From Epiperipatus broadwayi (lineage: Eukaryota; Onychophora; Udeonychophora; Euonychophora; Peripatidae), in contig JAQFVV010000028.1 of assembly GCA_028023455.1 (NCBI GenBank), positions 689,501-753,500 of the forward strand: a stretch of 64,000 bases of DNA, given 5' to 3'. The translations under genes were made by a program, and so were the position numbers. How positions within the stretch are numbered: position 1 is the first letter of the stretch; each line of letters opens with the position of its first letter. The notes under the pieces are model-generated. The model ran no database searches and had not been told where the DNA came from. It worked only from the letters and a program-made list of their open reading frames with translations. Of this stretch, positions 33,500 through 46,042 are shown piece by piece.

Positions 33500-33645
33500 C
33501 ACACAAATTTTTTTTTGTTCCTATGTGTTTTAGTATAACGATAAAGTCCTACTAAAGCTCACGGTTTATGGACTGTGACCCAGCCTTTTCATTTCCAGTG
33601 CTTAAAACTCATATGAACTTCAAAGCAATAAACCATTTGGTTATT
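33500..33645 (+). mobile_element. Family F SINE copy adjoining a microsatellite
   Basis: 'tagtataacgataaagtcct', 'ggtttatggactgtgaccca', 'catatgaacttcaaagc' and 'aataaaccatttggttatta' give the full F order. The tail runs straight into the trinucleotide tract. Confidence 0.7.
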
Positions 33646-34290
<645 letters not shown>

Positions 34291-34319
34291 AATCTCAAGT
34301 TCTTTATCTATGAGTGACT

Positions 34320-35010
34320 GAAGCAAAATCCTCAGAAACTATAAACCTGGATAGCAAACAACTTGAGAATGTAATTCAGTTTAAATACATTGGTAGTTTT
34401 ATAAGTAGAAATGCGGTCTTAGGTATATAATGAGATACAGCACAGACTCTAATCTGTGGCTGCTTTTAACAAATTAAAAGATAGATATTTTATATTTTAT
34501 CACAAAAAATTTTAACTATTGAAATTAAGTTAACTGCATATAAAGCTGTTATTTTACCTAATCTATTGGATGGATGTGAAACTTGGACACCCTATCAGCA
34601 AAATACAAAGGCATTAGAAAAGTTTAATTTAAGGATACTCTGTAAAATTCTAAGCAAGATTATAAAACCAATTCTTCATACGATAAAGTCCGCTATTGAA
34701 AAATCACAACTTGATTGGATTGGACATGTAAAGTGAATAAACAATGCAAGACTTCTTAAAAAAGTGTTTTATGATAACTTGAGCATGGTTTTCATGAGAA
34801 GTAGATTTTTAGCTTATAACGTTTATCTCAAAAACATTGTAAAGAAGTGCAGTGCCAATTGATTCCATTGGGAAGATATGGCAGAAAGTAGTTTTCACTG
34901 GAGAGCTACAATTAAAGATATGTTAAAACACTTCATAAAGAAAGGTTTTTTGGTGAAAAAATTAAGATGACATTGTAAAATATCAAATACACAGAAAAAT
35001 GGACCAGCAT
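34320..35010 (+). pseudogene. LINE C-terminal region
   Basis: In order: 'VIQFKYIGSFIS', 'KLTAYKAVILPNLLDG', 'CETWTPYQQ', 'LEKFNLRILCKIL', 'SQLDWIGHVK', 'WEDMAESSFHWRATIKDML'. This is the tail of a metazoan LINE protein after the reverse transcriptase, with several frameshifts and stops. It starts right after the microsatellite. Confidence 0.75.
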
Positions 35011-35139
35011 TGAGATTTCAGATTGGTTTGTATAACATTTCTAGTGCAGTTTTTTTCACTCTCTTGTTTCTTATGGATGAAGAAAGGTGAAGTTAGTATA
35101 GCTATATTTATTTACAAGTGTTTGTTTTTTGGTAATAGA

Positions 35140-35320
35140 ATCAGTATTGTTCACTTGAGAATGTGAATCAATTTAAATATTGTGGCAACTTTTTAAGTAG
35201 AGAGGCAAACATAGATATTGAGGTGCAAAGTAGGTGTTAGTAACCTGCCACTGCATTTAAAATATTAAAAGATCGAATATTTTATCAAAGTGATAGAACT
35301 AATTCAACTAAGTTAGTTGA
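35140..35320 (+). pseudogene. LINE fragment
   Basis: 'LENVNQFKYCGNFLSREANIDIEV' and 'AFKILKDRIFYQSD' match the start of the preceding fragment, so this is a separate copy. Confidence 0.6.
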
Positions 35321-35599
35321 ATATTGACTGTTAATCTATCAAATTTATTGGAATGAAGTTATTAATGATATATCATTGCAACATAAAGGAAATGTAAATA
35401 TTTTGTCAGAGAATGCTTAGCCTAAACACATAATAACAAAATCAAAAGACCAACCAGTATGTTTACATTTTTAGTAGTTGTGTTGGTATATAACTTGCTA
35501 TTTCAGTTGATTTGTATACATGAAGTGAATGCATGTAATGGCAAACTTGAGCATAAACTTCATGGGAAAGGCAGACACCATTTAGCAAATTTAATGTTA

Positions 35600-35820
35600 T
35601 AAAGAGGAAGTATTATAATTTCTTTGGACTTCTTATTCTTCTGTGCATTGATTTATATATCTATATTGTTTAGATAATCTATTTTTATATATACATCTAT
35701 ACTTATATATTTTGGTTCTGAAGAAAACTGATGGTTAGTCGAAACTGTAAGGAAATATTAAGAAATAAATTTTTATCTGATTGAATTGTGAACAGTGATT
35801 AAAGAAGGTATATAAATGGT
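35600..35820 (+). mobile_element. Group G solo copy
   Basis: Holds CTGAAGA (35718-35724), a hairpin, GAAAC (35740-35744) and 'aaatattaagaaataaattt', as in other G copies. It interrupts a LINE remnant; 'aaagagg' occurs on both sides (35599 and 35827), but the wider match is imperfect. The HHR-like core lacks a recognisable stem I. Confidence 0.45.
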
Positions 35821-35849
35821 ATTCTAAAGAGGGGTAATATTATTTTCAT

Positions 35850-36035
35850 TGGAAATATATGCCTGAAATTATACTATGAAATGCCACACTTAGAGGTGAT
35901 GTTTTCCAAAAAAATGTTTGCTGCAGATGGAGTTAAAAGAAAGCAAAAGTGATCTTCAAAATCAGCATGTGGTATTAATGGATACATTTGTGGTTCAATA
36001 CAACTTTTGTTAAATCACTGTAAACCCATCTTTAA
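35850..36035 (+). pseudogene. LINE 3' end (zinc-finger tail)
   Basis: 'cattggaaatatatgcctga', 'acacttagaggtgatgtt' and a tail near 35965-36030 match the ends of the LINE copies at 12050 and 3150. Confidence 0.5.
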
Positions 36036-36683
36036 CTTTTTGTTGTCCTATGTTTTGTTTTGAGTATTTTTAAATAGTTATTTCACTGACATATCTCTGG
36101 AGGACTCATATGTCTCCCTATATTTTATACATTTTTAAAAATATTTAAAATATATGCTTTCAGGAAAACATTGGATATACAATTTAGAATATTTGCTCAT
36201 CAGTTCTTGTAACTTGTTTAATGCAATGTCATTTAGCATCTAATATATTATCAATTAAACAGGATGTAATGATGTGATGTGATGTCTAGCATAAGAGATG
36301 GTGATCATGTGATATCATCAATTCTAATAAGCTCAGATATTTAGAGTGAATTTATAAAATAAAGCTTTTAATAATATTAAAATACATGCAAATAAATATA
36401 TTACTTCTTCAGAATTATCTTATGCTGAATTTATTCTCAAACAAAAGCCTCCAGTTTTTATCTGTCTATCCATAATATCTGTTCATTACGGATTATTATT
36501 TCTCATGTTGTTAATCAGGTTTTCTTTCTATGATTTATATAGTTATTTTTTTTTAAAAAATTTCCTTTCTTCTAAATTTGCATTTACTTTTTTTTTTAAA
36601 TTTGCATTTTGAAAACTAATTTCTATAAATATATTTATTTAAATCTTGTATTGCATACACATCTCCTACTGCTATGTGAATAA
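36036..36683. other. A+T-rich DNA, nothing recognised
   Basis: A small GATGT-type repeat lies at 36261-36281. No gene. Confidence 0.4.
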
Positions 36684-37195
36684 CAATAGCAAACTCTTCA
36701 TACAGTACTGCCAACCAAAGCAAACCTCAATCAATGGATGCAAGAAAATTTGTGTATAAAATCCCTATCTAGTGCCTAGTCATCCAATATCACCAAACTA
36801 GTTTCTAGCTTGTGGCTACGAGACCACTGCACTCAGATCTTAGGATCTAATGTAACCCTCCAACAGCCACATTTTTCTCATTTAGTTAACTCTAAATTTA
36901 TGAGTCCAAGATAAAAACACAATAACTTTAACAATTCAAGCTCATTTGCTTGTTTTGCCATGGAGATATGAATCCAGTTCAGTAGCTATATATTCTGATG
37001 TCTTTGATATTTAAAAACCACAGACATCATTATCCTATTGGCAGATTTGGTCTAAAACCATTAAAACATCACATGATCAATATTTCCTATGTTTAGGCAG
37101 CATACAATACTGCCACCTAGTGCAAACCATAGTAATCAATAGATGCAAGAAGGTTTGTGCAAAAATCCCTATCTAGTGTCTACTCATTCAATATG
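36684..37195 (+). mobile_element. Family A element, two copies in tandem
   Basis: The first copy (36684-36870) is nearly complete but has a deletion that removes the CTGATGA half of the hammerhead. After the A-specific tail (36871-37080, 'gacatcattatcctattggc') a second head begins at about 37090 and is cut short at 37185. The distance between equal points is about 405 bp, which gives the length of an A unit. Confidence 0.8.
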
Positions 37196-37498
37196 AATAT
37201 AGAAAATGATGATCATGTGATGATATTTTCAAAAAAATGGACATCATTTATGCTTTCCTTAATTTTTTTTATTGTATTTCTAGTGAATGTCTAGGTAGGC
37301 TAATACATATTCTCAAAAAACTTTGTTTACCCTTTCTCAAGTCATTTCAAATAAAGTAAAAAAAAATCATCAAAAGTTACAATCAAAGAGAATATCGATT
37401 CCAACTCTAAAAAAAAAAAAAAAAAAGATAAGAAGACATATAGAGATTAGTTTTTCATAACTATACATACAATCAGTGAACAACAAACAATATATGGA

Positions 37499-37635
37499 TC
37501 ATGCAGTTTTATTTATTTATTTGATATGTTGTGATATTACATCTTGTCCTGCAGCAAATTTTTCTTTCCGAAAGCCTTCAATACCTTCTCTAATTACTGC
37601 TCTCCATTATATTCTATCCTCAATTGCATTTTTTA
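37499..37635 (-). pseudogene. LINE 3' end with (TAAA)n tail
   Basis: Minus strand: 'AIEDRI', 'WRAVIREGIEGFRKEKFAAG', stop, then an (AAAT)n tail at 37499-37518. A Trp-Arg motif and simple A-rich tail are usual at LINE 3' ends. No match to the other LINE tails here, so likely another family. Confidence 0.45.
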
Positions 37636-37935
37636 GAGTTTTAATGGGGTAATATTTATATTGTTTATCTGCCTCTCCCATGGAACCATGTTCAGGTACA
37701 TCATCAAATATTTTTTAAGAAGATTGTTACAATTTATTCACTTCAGTCCATACGAACCAAAATGTAATCTTACGACAGTAACCTCTATAGAATCATTTGA
37801 TACAAAGAAGGTCATATTAATGTCTTATGATTATGCCATCTTATTTTTATGACATCACATAGCATTTTTGTAAATGTCTTTAGGTTACATTGATGGAGGT
37901 TCAAGTAGTGCTTATGAACAATTATTTAAAATCTT

Positions 37936-38735
37936 GTACAGTTTGGTGTAGTGATAGAGTAGCAAATTCTGGAGTTCATGGTCCATAGGTCACAGTCCTT
38001 TCTGTCACTTCTAATGCTGAACTTCTTATGATCTCCTAAATACTCAATAACTATATTCTTTCTGAGTTACCAGCATTATTTAATGTAGTCATACAGTTGC
38101 AGAGTCTGACAGTCATGGTCCATGAACCGCATCCCAACTCTGTCATGATGCTTCAACTTCTTATGAACTCCAAATAAAAAAGATTCAATTACTACAGTCT
38201 GCTTCAGTTCCCAGCATGCTTTACTGTAGTGGTAGAGTGGCGGACTTTTAAGCTCAAAGTCCAGGTGTCGCAGTGCTCGCTGTCACTTCTGATGGTTGAA
38301 CTTCCTATGAACTCCTGACTAATAAACCATTCAATGATTATATTCTTTCCGAGTTCCCAGCATGCTTTACATTAGCGGCAGAATGGTAGACTCTGGAGCT
38401 AAATATTCATGGATCACAGCATTATTCTGTCATGTCAGGTGCTTGAACATTTTACGAATCTCAGAAATAGAAATGATTCAAGTACTATGCTCTTTCTGAG
38501 TTCCCAGCATGCTTTTCTGCAGTGATAGAGTGGCAGACTTTGGAACTCAAGGTCCATGGATTGCGACCCAGTTCTGTCACTTCTGATGCTTGAACATCTT
38601 ATGAACTCCTGAATAATAGACCATTCAATTACTACTATATTCTTTCTGAGTTCCCAGAATGCATTGAGACAATAGTAGAGTGGAAGATTTTGGAGATCAA
38701 GTTCCATGGATCATAACTCAGCAGTGTCGTAATTG
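37936..38735 (+). repeat. Tandem array of family F, about 145-bp units
   Basis: Six units, each starting near 'tagtggtagagtggcagac' (A-box-like). Equal points lie at 37953, about 38090, 38231, 38377, 38524 and 38674. Each has 'ccatggattgcgaccc' in the B-box position, then 'tctgtcacttctgatgct', 'tgaactcctgaa', 'aataaaccattcaatta' and 'gagttcccagcatgc'. The units are 15-30% different by eye. A minus-strand ORF crossing it (38435-38707) is a by-product of the repeat. Confidence 0.9.
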
Positions 38736-38869
38736 AATTGGTTACTTCACTGGAATGAAATGGCCTATTTTTTGTTAAAAGCAGAAACAGGGTGTTGAAT
38801 TCTCACTGCAATTCAACACTTTAAAGATATTTAGGGTAACCTACATTCTAACAAAAACAGAAAAATAGT

Positions 38870-38965
38870 TCATGTGTCATAGCATCAGCCAGGACGCGAA
38901 CCCGCTAACCCGGGACGACTGCTTGTAAGGCAGCTGTGCTGATCACTTGACCACTAATGCTTTTT
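38870..38965 (-). mobile_element. SINE S1 copy
   Basis: 'gtgtcatagcatcagccagg', 'acgcgaacccgctaacccgg' and 'ctgatcacttgaccactaat' on plus give the inverse of the S1 head. Boxes A and B are both readable. There is no A-rich tail and no clear target-site duplication, so it is older than the copy at 32994. Confidence 0.8.
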
Positions 38966-38988
38966 AGTTATTGATAAAACTACAACAA

Positions 38989-39312
38989 TAAACTAATGCT
39001 ATGTTTAATTTACCAAATGCGTAACATTAATGTAAATATAATATTAATATCATCTATGTTCTTTATTATTTTTTACGATGCTTTTTTACAACCCACTATT
39101 GATGGTTTTGATTGCCCCAGAAATCTTCTTCAGAACTTCTACTTATATTTCCAAATCAAGATATGAAATAGAAGTTCTGAAGAAGATTGCCGGGCAATCG
39201 AAACCGACAATAGAGGGTTGTAAAAAAGCATTGTAAAAAGTAATAAAGAACATAGATGACATTGATATTATATTGATTTGGCAATGTAATAAGAAAGATA
39301 AAGCATTAATGT
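38989..39312. mobile_element. Group G palindrome
   Basis: Arms of about 150 bp meet near 39155. Shared inverted landmarks: 'catctatgttctttatta', 'gcttttttacaaccc', 'cttcttcagaacttcta'. Each arm has one hammerhead-like core near the centre. The loop is only about 10 bp, so the whole element can fold into one long hairpin. Confidence 0.8.
39172..39212 (+). ncRNA. Hammerhead-like core, group G
   Basis: CTGAAGA (39177-39183) is followed by a six-pair stem GATTGC/GCAATC and GAAAC. Compared with GACTG/CAGTC at 18950 and 47820, the stem has changed a C-G to a T-A pair on both sides. No NUH triplet or stem I is visible here. Confidence 0.35.
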
Positions 39313-40049
39313 AAATAATATGCTAAATAATAATACATATTATCAACACAAATCAGAGAAAACTAAATAAACAGATGTATACTAAAACATTAAAAGTATC
39401 CACAACGAGATGAATTTGAACTTGAAAAAATAATAGAAATCTCAAAAAGGCAAAAAAAAAAAAAAAGATGAATTGCTAATATAATAAAAGAAATTATAAA
39501 ATCAATATAATTTCTTTTTAAATGTAAATTTTAGACAAGTTAATATTAAATTTAAAAATAACACTTCAATCTCAGAAAGAAAAAGGAAGGTTATAATAAC
39601 CTTCTTTAAAATAATAATATCAAATTTTCTAGAAGAGGAATTTCGCAAGATGATGGAAATTGATATAAAGTAAATAATTTAAAATAAAATATCAATATAT
39701 CAAAATTTAGATAAGCTCAGAAATATGTAATGATTATATGAAACAAATTCTCACATGAAGTCTAATTTAATAAAAAACGATCAATTTCTTCCTAACTGGA
39801 CATGAAAAATAATTTCTTGTAGAGTTTTCCCCTCATATGGCTTCAAATATTATTAAAAAGAAAGCTAATAGAATTTCTTTTTTCAGTTTGTGAGATAGTA
39901 ATATTCATAAGATAAATGCCCTATCAAATCATTTTCAGTACAAAAATACGACTTATTTAATCTTTTTTAAAAATCTAACTGAGATTTAATAATCCGACTT
40001 TCTTCAACTGACTAAATTAGAAATACTGTACAATATATATATATATTAT
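39313..40049. other. A+T-rich DNA, nothing recognised
   Basis: No match. Confidence 0.4.
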
Positions 40050-40330
40050 CATCACAACCATTCTACTAGTTTAATTTAATTTCTCATAGTTTCTCCACAT
40101 CATTCCAAAAAAACTACCTTATATTCATCTAACTCACACGTGGTCTTTTTCTAGGTCATTTATCTCTTAGGATTCAGGTTAAGGTATAACTGATTATTCG
40201 ATGTCATCTTTTCTAGCAATATATCCATCAGGTCTATAAATACCATTTAAATTTTAAAGCAATTGCATTAATTGTGATATTCAGTCTCCAATCTTGTATA
40301 ATTGACTATTAATTTAATAGTGCCATGTTT
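40050..40330 (-). pseudogene. RTE-like LINE 3' fragment
   Basis: The plus strand shows the usual inverse landmarks 'tccacatcattccaa', 'cacacgtggtctttttctag' and 'ttttctagcaatatatcca', as at 25560, 10462 and 52000. Strongly decayed. Confidence 0.55.
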
Positions 40331-40589
40331 TTATCTGGTTGGTACATTGAGTTCACTTTGATTTTCCAACATTATTGGTAAGAGTAGGCTTTATAAATAT
40401 CTGAAGCTTAATGAATAGGTGGATCCATTCTATTTCATCTTGTGTCAACAAAGTGATATTTATTCAAAGTCTGGTATGAAAGTGATTTACTTCATTAAAA
40501 ACAGATATATAGATATAAAAAAATGACTGGAAAATACCATGATCTCAGGCTTGACTCAGTACCAGCTAAAACATAAAAAAAAATTAGCA

Positions 40590-40830
40590 ACCTCTAGATT
40601 TAGTAGTTGCTAGTTTAATCAGACATCTAACTACTGGATAGAAACAGGTAGTTAGCTAAAGAATGAAATAAAATGAAAAACTACTGGAATTAAAACAGCT
40701 ATGCATCAAATGGCTACCTTTTACTTCTTTGCATTATTCGACAAATAAATGTAAGTTCTAAGACTTCAAACCCAGGCTAATTTATTTGTATATATACCTA
40801 ATACCAAATCAGTTTCTGAATATTTTTGAG
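40590..40830 (+). mobile_element. Possible family B copy
   Basis: 'ggctaccttttacttctttg' and the spacing of 'tctaactactgg' recall B, but the hammerhead and head segments are not recognisable. Confidence 0.3.
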
Positions 40831-41109
40831 CCTTCGTATGATTATAGATGTCTACCTTCAGCTAGGAAGTTTAAAACCACCAACGTCACACATTCATAGG
40901 TTTCCAAGATAAACTGTTCTTAGAAGTATATGAAAGATCACATGATGTTATTGTGGGTATATACGTTTTCAATTAATTTCTTTATGAGGTATTATGTTTG
41001 GGAGTAATATTCCTGATCATTCAAACATAACACACAACTCTGTAAATAAATATAAGTTATAGTTATTATATGCAATAATAATATAATACATATGTAATCA
41101 AAATTACTT

Positions 41110-41640
41110 CTTAGTTGACAACTCTACCAGACTATCACCCTCCCCCCCAAAAAAAAAAACAAAAAAAAAACAACAACACTAAAACACAACAAATAGATTC
41201 ACAGATACAAACAAAAATTCTCAAGTGTAAAGAGCTACAACATATTTAAGCTAAATATTATTTACCATTTCACTTATATCCTATACACCCTTAATGCTAA
41301 AAAAAACTTCTAAATCCATGAAAAATATACAGGCCACATTTTAAATTTTGATAAGGCTAAGGTTGACTTCTTTAAGAGAAATGAAATAAAAAAGAATTAA
41401 AGAATCTTTATTATTAAAAATTTATGATTCTGATGCAATTAACTTATTTAAAAGTTCTTTTAATATTAAGGGTGTATGGAAAGTAAGTAGAATTATGGGT
41501 AATATTTAATTTAAATATCTTGTTATTTTGTAGTTCTTTACACTTGAGAAGTCTGCTTGTAGCATTGAAATCATTGGTTGTGTTTTAGAGTTTATTTTTT
41601 TTTTTGGCTACTCTGGTTGAGTTGTAAACTTGGGGTAATT
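41110..41640. mobile_element. Foldback element
   Basis: Arms of about 230 bp: left 41110-41340, right 41405-41640. Inverted matches: 'acaactctaccag'/'ctggttgagttgt', 'aaaacacaac'/'gttgtgtttt', 'ctcaagtgtaaagagct'/'agttctttacacttgag', 'tacacccttaat'/'attaagggtgta'. The loop is about 65 bp. The left arm contains C and A runs (41142-41178). Confidence 0.75.
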
Positions 41641-42833
41641 TTGATTATTTTATGATCAGTTTAACTTTAGTCTCTTAATGATTATATATACATATATGCA
41701 CACTATTTTATATAGAGAGTATATATGACATTTAGCTACAATGGTTCATGAAATACATATATTTAGCTATTATCAATATGACTAATGTTTGGTGTGGATA
41801 CAACAATCTTTCTTTAGGATCCTGATATTTCCAACCCATGAGTAGCTTGCTTTATATGTCATTTCTTTGATAACTGTAGCTAGAAGCTTCCTGCTTCAGC
41901 TTCACTGCATTCTACCATATTGTGGACAACATTCATATTGCCATTCAATGTCTGATAGTTGTCTGATATTGTCTGCCTTCTGAAAATTATCTCCTTTTAT
42001 AGTGAGATTCTTAATCTTACTGAAAGTAAATGGATTGATTACCCTAGCTAACCAATTAACCTGTTGACACCATTGGCTATTTACCTTTTTTTACCATTGT
42101 CTCATTGGTCAAACTTATTACAAATTGAACCCAATCCTGATAATAAAAAAAATGCTATTGAGTTGGGATGAATTGACAATATAAGACATTCATAATCTTG
42201 AATAGTTTCATTTCTATGTTTATCATATTTGCTGTAACATTAGTAAGATTAAATACTTCGAGATGGTATCATGATTTATGTGTGCTTTAAAATCTAATTT
42301 CTTTCATTTGGGAATTATGAGGTTAAATTGTTATTGATGTCTGAGTTTGGCATTTATTCAGAATTAATTGAAAGAGTAATTGTTTATTCTTAGAAATACC
42401 TGCCATGAGGAGTGATTGGCTGCATTTTAATGCTATGTAAAAGTTTGGAAGTTTGATTTAACAGGAAAAGTCAATAGCTAGATTGTTGCAAGTTATTTTG
42501 TGTTGTTTATGTGTCAGTAGTTGAATAAAAATATGTTGTTCTACATTTTACATATATAATGAGAATTATTTAATATACTGTTTTTTGTTTGTTTGTCAAT
42601 ATTCAAATATCATTCACTTCCCAATTTTCAGTCTAAGTGAAACTTTCCCATAGATATATATTTCCACTGCTAATACTTTTTTTTTAGCGATTGTAAAAAT
42701 TTTTTATGGGATGAAATGTGATGCACTGTGGCTTCTCATTTATTGGAGTCTCAGCCACAATGCCCAGAGAAACCTGTTAGCTACCCTACCTTCCCCTTAC
42801 ATTATTCACCCTAAGTTTTTCTCATACGCTTCA
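41641..42833. other. No feature recognised
   Basis: Slightly less A+T-rich than its surroundings, but no ORF, splice pattern or repeat match could be supported. Confidence 0.4.
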
Positions 42834-43085
42834 CTATCCTGTTCTATTCCATTTCCACAACATAATCTTTGTCAACTCTTTGGCCTTTATATCTAAATTC
42901 CCCTTATCTTTCTCCCAATCCAACATAAAAACCAAGAACCAACTTTCTGTATAATCACATTGTTTATATTTATTCTTCCACAACTTCATTATTTGTATCC
43001 TTTCTGCTTGCAGGCATTTACATTCAATTAAAAAATTCCTAATATTTTCTATGCCTTCCTTACATAATTTGCAGACTAACTCCAC
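42834..43085 (-). pseudogene. LINE C-terminal fragment with Cys motif
   Basis: 83 open codons. Near the start 'CKLCKEGIENIRNFLIECKCLQAER' shows the C-x2-C...C spacing that closes many LINE reverse transcriptase proteins (the 'HLLFECP'-like zinc-binding tail). A Trp-rich run follows. It belongs to a different LINE type from the RTE-like pieces. No upstream RT was found. Confidence 0.55.
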
Positions 43086-43679
43086 CTATATTTTTCTAAT
43101 TTATGTGTATATTACCTTGTTGCTAAAGATCCTGTTTAAGCCTGCCATCTAGTGGTATTAAATTGTATTTAAACTTTTTTTATTTCTAATTTCTGGAGCT
43201 AGATAAAACTAAACAGTAATATATATATTAAAAAAATTTTCTTAGCCATATATGTGCATAAAAAATTAAAAAAATAGATTAGAATCAGTAGGAAATGATG
43301 ATAAATAGATTCACAATAGTATAATTTCTAAATTTGTGAAAACAGAAGAAAAATTTATTTTTTTTACTTTTTAGTGCATTATAGGAATAAAAGCATTTCA
43401 TCATTTTTTCCCTTCAAATTAATACAAAGATAAATTATTCTATTGCTAAAATTCTAGTGGTAACACAAAAATAAATTATTTTATTGCTAATAGAAGTAAA
43501 AAATAAACTTGCTCTTATATTATTCTATATATTCTTGTCATATCTCACCTTTTCAAATGATGGATTAGTCCAGATTCCATCTTATCTAGATTCAGTGAAC
43601 ATTCATTATCATAAACCTATGCATGTATAGATAGATAACATGTAGCAAATGAAAAGATTAAGCCAATAGGTGATGATGC

Positions 43680-43925
43680 TCATGGAATCTGAATGTTTCC
43701 ATTAAAGTTGGGGATCTGGGCAATAATCAGCCAGTCTTTTTGAAGATAGCATTAGAGACCTACTGTCACAAAGCTGAAAGAAACAATTAATGTTCTCTAT
43801 AATGTTATATAGAGACCTACTACCAAACATGAACAGAAGTATATATGTCCTCCAGAGAACTACTGTGACAAAGCTGAATGACATAATCTCCATTCTCCAG
43901 ACAATAGTGGTAAAGCTAAATGATT
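43680..43925 (+). repeat. Degenerate short tandem repeat
   Basis: 'gagacctactgtcacaaagc', 'agagacctactaccaaa' and 'gagaactactgtgacaaagc', then 'caatagtggtaaagct', repeat at roughly 55-60 bp. Nature unknown. It is followed by 'catgaggcaagatgtgaaag'/'catgaggcatgctgcc' duplicated at 43981 and 44030. Confidence 0.5.
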
Positions 43926-44429
43926 GACACAGTTAGGAAATCTATGTTTAGGAGTGAAAACTGTTAGAATAAAACATTGCCATGAGGCAAGATGTGAAAG
44001 TACAGGTGGAAGTGTTGTTGAACCTTCTCATGAGGCATGCTGCCAAGATACAGCCGGCAGTCATAGGAAACTTATATGGTCAGTTGCAGTCCCTTATTCC
44101 ATAGTTCATCCTAGAACTATGAACTATATATACCTTACCATCAGTTGCAGGCAGAGTATAGCCATTGTAAAATAGTGTAAATATAAGTGTATATTCATTT
44201 GTTTTCATTTTGGTAATAAATATAGTATTAGAAACAAAAGTCAAACTAAACACAAATGAAAATTTAAATTCATAAACAAAATGTCAAATGATTTCTGCAT
44301 TTTTTTACAACTTTGGATACTTTGATTGCAAAACATTTTCCATGTCTGCATCATAAAATGTTTTTTTTCTTTTATAAACTTAGACATGACTTAGTATACT
44401 TTTGGTAAGGTCCTCATCAAATGTGCACT

Positions 44430-44990
44430 TAGTCATGTCTAAGTTGAGAGCTATGATTCTGGTTAATCTCACTAAAACTACACCCAACCACGTCTAAGTT
44501 GAGAGTGATGATTTTGGTTGATCTCATCGAAAGTTCATTCACCATTTCTAAGTTGGGAGTTGGTTCTGGTTGATCTCACCAAAAGTACATTCAATAATAT
44601 CTAAATTAAGAGCTATGATTCTGCGACCTCACCAAAAATTCTCTCAGTCATGTCTAAATCAAGAACTATAATTCTGGTTTGATCTCACCAAAAGTACAAT
44701 CAGTCATATCTAAATCAAGAACTATGATTCCAGTTGATATCATCAAAAGTTCTAACAGTCAGGTCTAAGTCAAAAGCTATCATTCTAGTTTGATCTTTCT
44801 GAAAGTTCACTCAGTCATATCTAAGTCAAGAACTATGATTCTGGTTAAAAATCTCACCAAAAGTGCACCCAGTCATGCCAAAGTCAAGAGCTATGATCTC
44901 ACCAAAAATTTACTCGGTCCTGTCTGAGTCAAGATCTATATGATTCTGGCTGATCTCATCTAAAGTACACCCATTCATATCTAAGTTGCA
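44430..44990 (+). repeat. 55-bp satellite array
   Basis: Eleven copies with 'catgtctaagttgagagcta', 'tgattctggttgatctcac' and 'caaaagtgcactcagt'. Equal points lie at 44437, 44492, 44546, 44599, 44652, 44707, 44763, 44819, 44877, 44922 and 44980. A half unit precedes it in inverted orientation (44377-44390). Single units also occur in the arms of the foldback at 50511-51316, which is probably the source. Confidence 0.9.
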
Positions 44991-45898
44991 AAAATCAAAT
45001 TACAAATTTAAATGAAGTGAAAATGTATGTAACTTTAGATAATAATTGAAATCTGTTGGAAGCATTAAATATTCAATGCTACTATGATACGATAACTTTT
45101 TTTTGAAGATAAAAAAAGATCTCAAAATATTTTTGAAAACCATTTTTTGAATTTTATCTCACTCATTCACAGAATTTAGTTTATGATTAGATTCTAAAAA
45201 ATATATTATTTTTGTTTTAAATAATGAAAAGCTGCTTAAATACAAAGAATGTTTTTTTTTTTTACCATAAATTTAAGAAATTATAGTTACATATCATTTG
45301 TTTAAAAATAGTGTCAGACCAGAAAGAATTATGTTAAGCCAACAAAATTTCAAAATCTGTCAGGTATTATTAATCTTATCATTTTTTTAAAAAAAGCATA
45401 TGAATATCCATTTTTTATTTTAATATATGGATAGTGGGTCTTATAATGTTATGACAATATATCTCCCTGTCATCCTCTGTTCTAATTCAAATTTAGGTCA
45501 GGTAAAACATTTTTCAGATTTTATGATTTTCTTACAAATAATTAGATAATAGCCAATCTGGATAACCATCTGTAATTGATCAGTAAATAGATATCTAGTT
45601 ATCTGGTTATTTTTTTGCAAAAAAGGATGAAAAACTATTTTCATTTTCATCATCCACCAATTATCAAGCCTGATGAATACTGTCTTCTATTCATTGCTTT
45701 ATTATGAGGAGTATGGATGGAGAGATCTTTGACCTTCAAGGTGTTATTTAAAATTTTTATTATTATATATGGGGGAGGGGGTAGGCACAAAAATCTATGA
45801 ATGCAAATAATGGAAAAGAGAAATTTAATACAAATAATAGATTTAAATGTAGTCAATGACAAAATCAAAGACAATTCAGTGCTGATTTAGAGTCTAGG

Positions 45899-46042
45899 CC
45901 ACCATTTTGAATTCTAAGGACCATTCAAAAACCACTGCTAACACATCCAAGCAATAAATGGCATCGAATAATCCACATGGGGTCTCTTGGATGGGTTAGC
46001 GGTGGTTTTGGGGCAGTCTTTAGATTTCAAAATGGCCACGAG
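45899..46042. repeat. Hairpin-forming inverted repeat
   Basis: 'ccaccattttgaa', 'aaaaaccactgctaac' and 'acatccaag' at 45899-45950 recur inverted at 45987-46042 with 'cttggatgggttagcggtgg'. The loop (about 36 bp) holds an inverted F-tail-like piece ('ggcatcgaataatcca'). Confidence 0.65.

Noticed and set aside
35599-35834. Imperfect direct repeat around the group G copy as a target-site duplication
   Set aside because: Only seven bases match cleanly; the longer similarity needs several mismatches.
38435-38707. 90-codon minus ORF
   Set aside because: It is a reading of the F tandem array with a repeated peptide; no family match and units differ by frameshifts.
42711-42896. Plus ORF opposite the LINE fragment at 42834
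   Set aside because: It partly overlaps the antisense of a recognisable LINE Cys motif and shows no domain of its own.
44430-44990. Regular 55-bp repeats as a CRISPR array
   Set aside because: The units diverge along their whole length, there are no unique spacers, no cas genes, and the DNA is eukaryotic.
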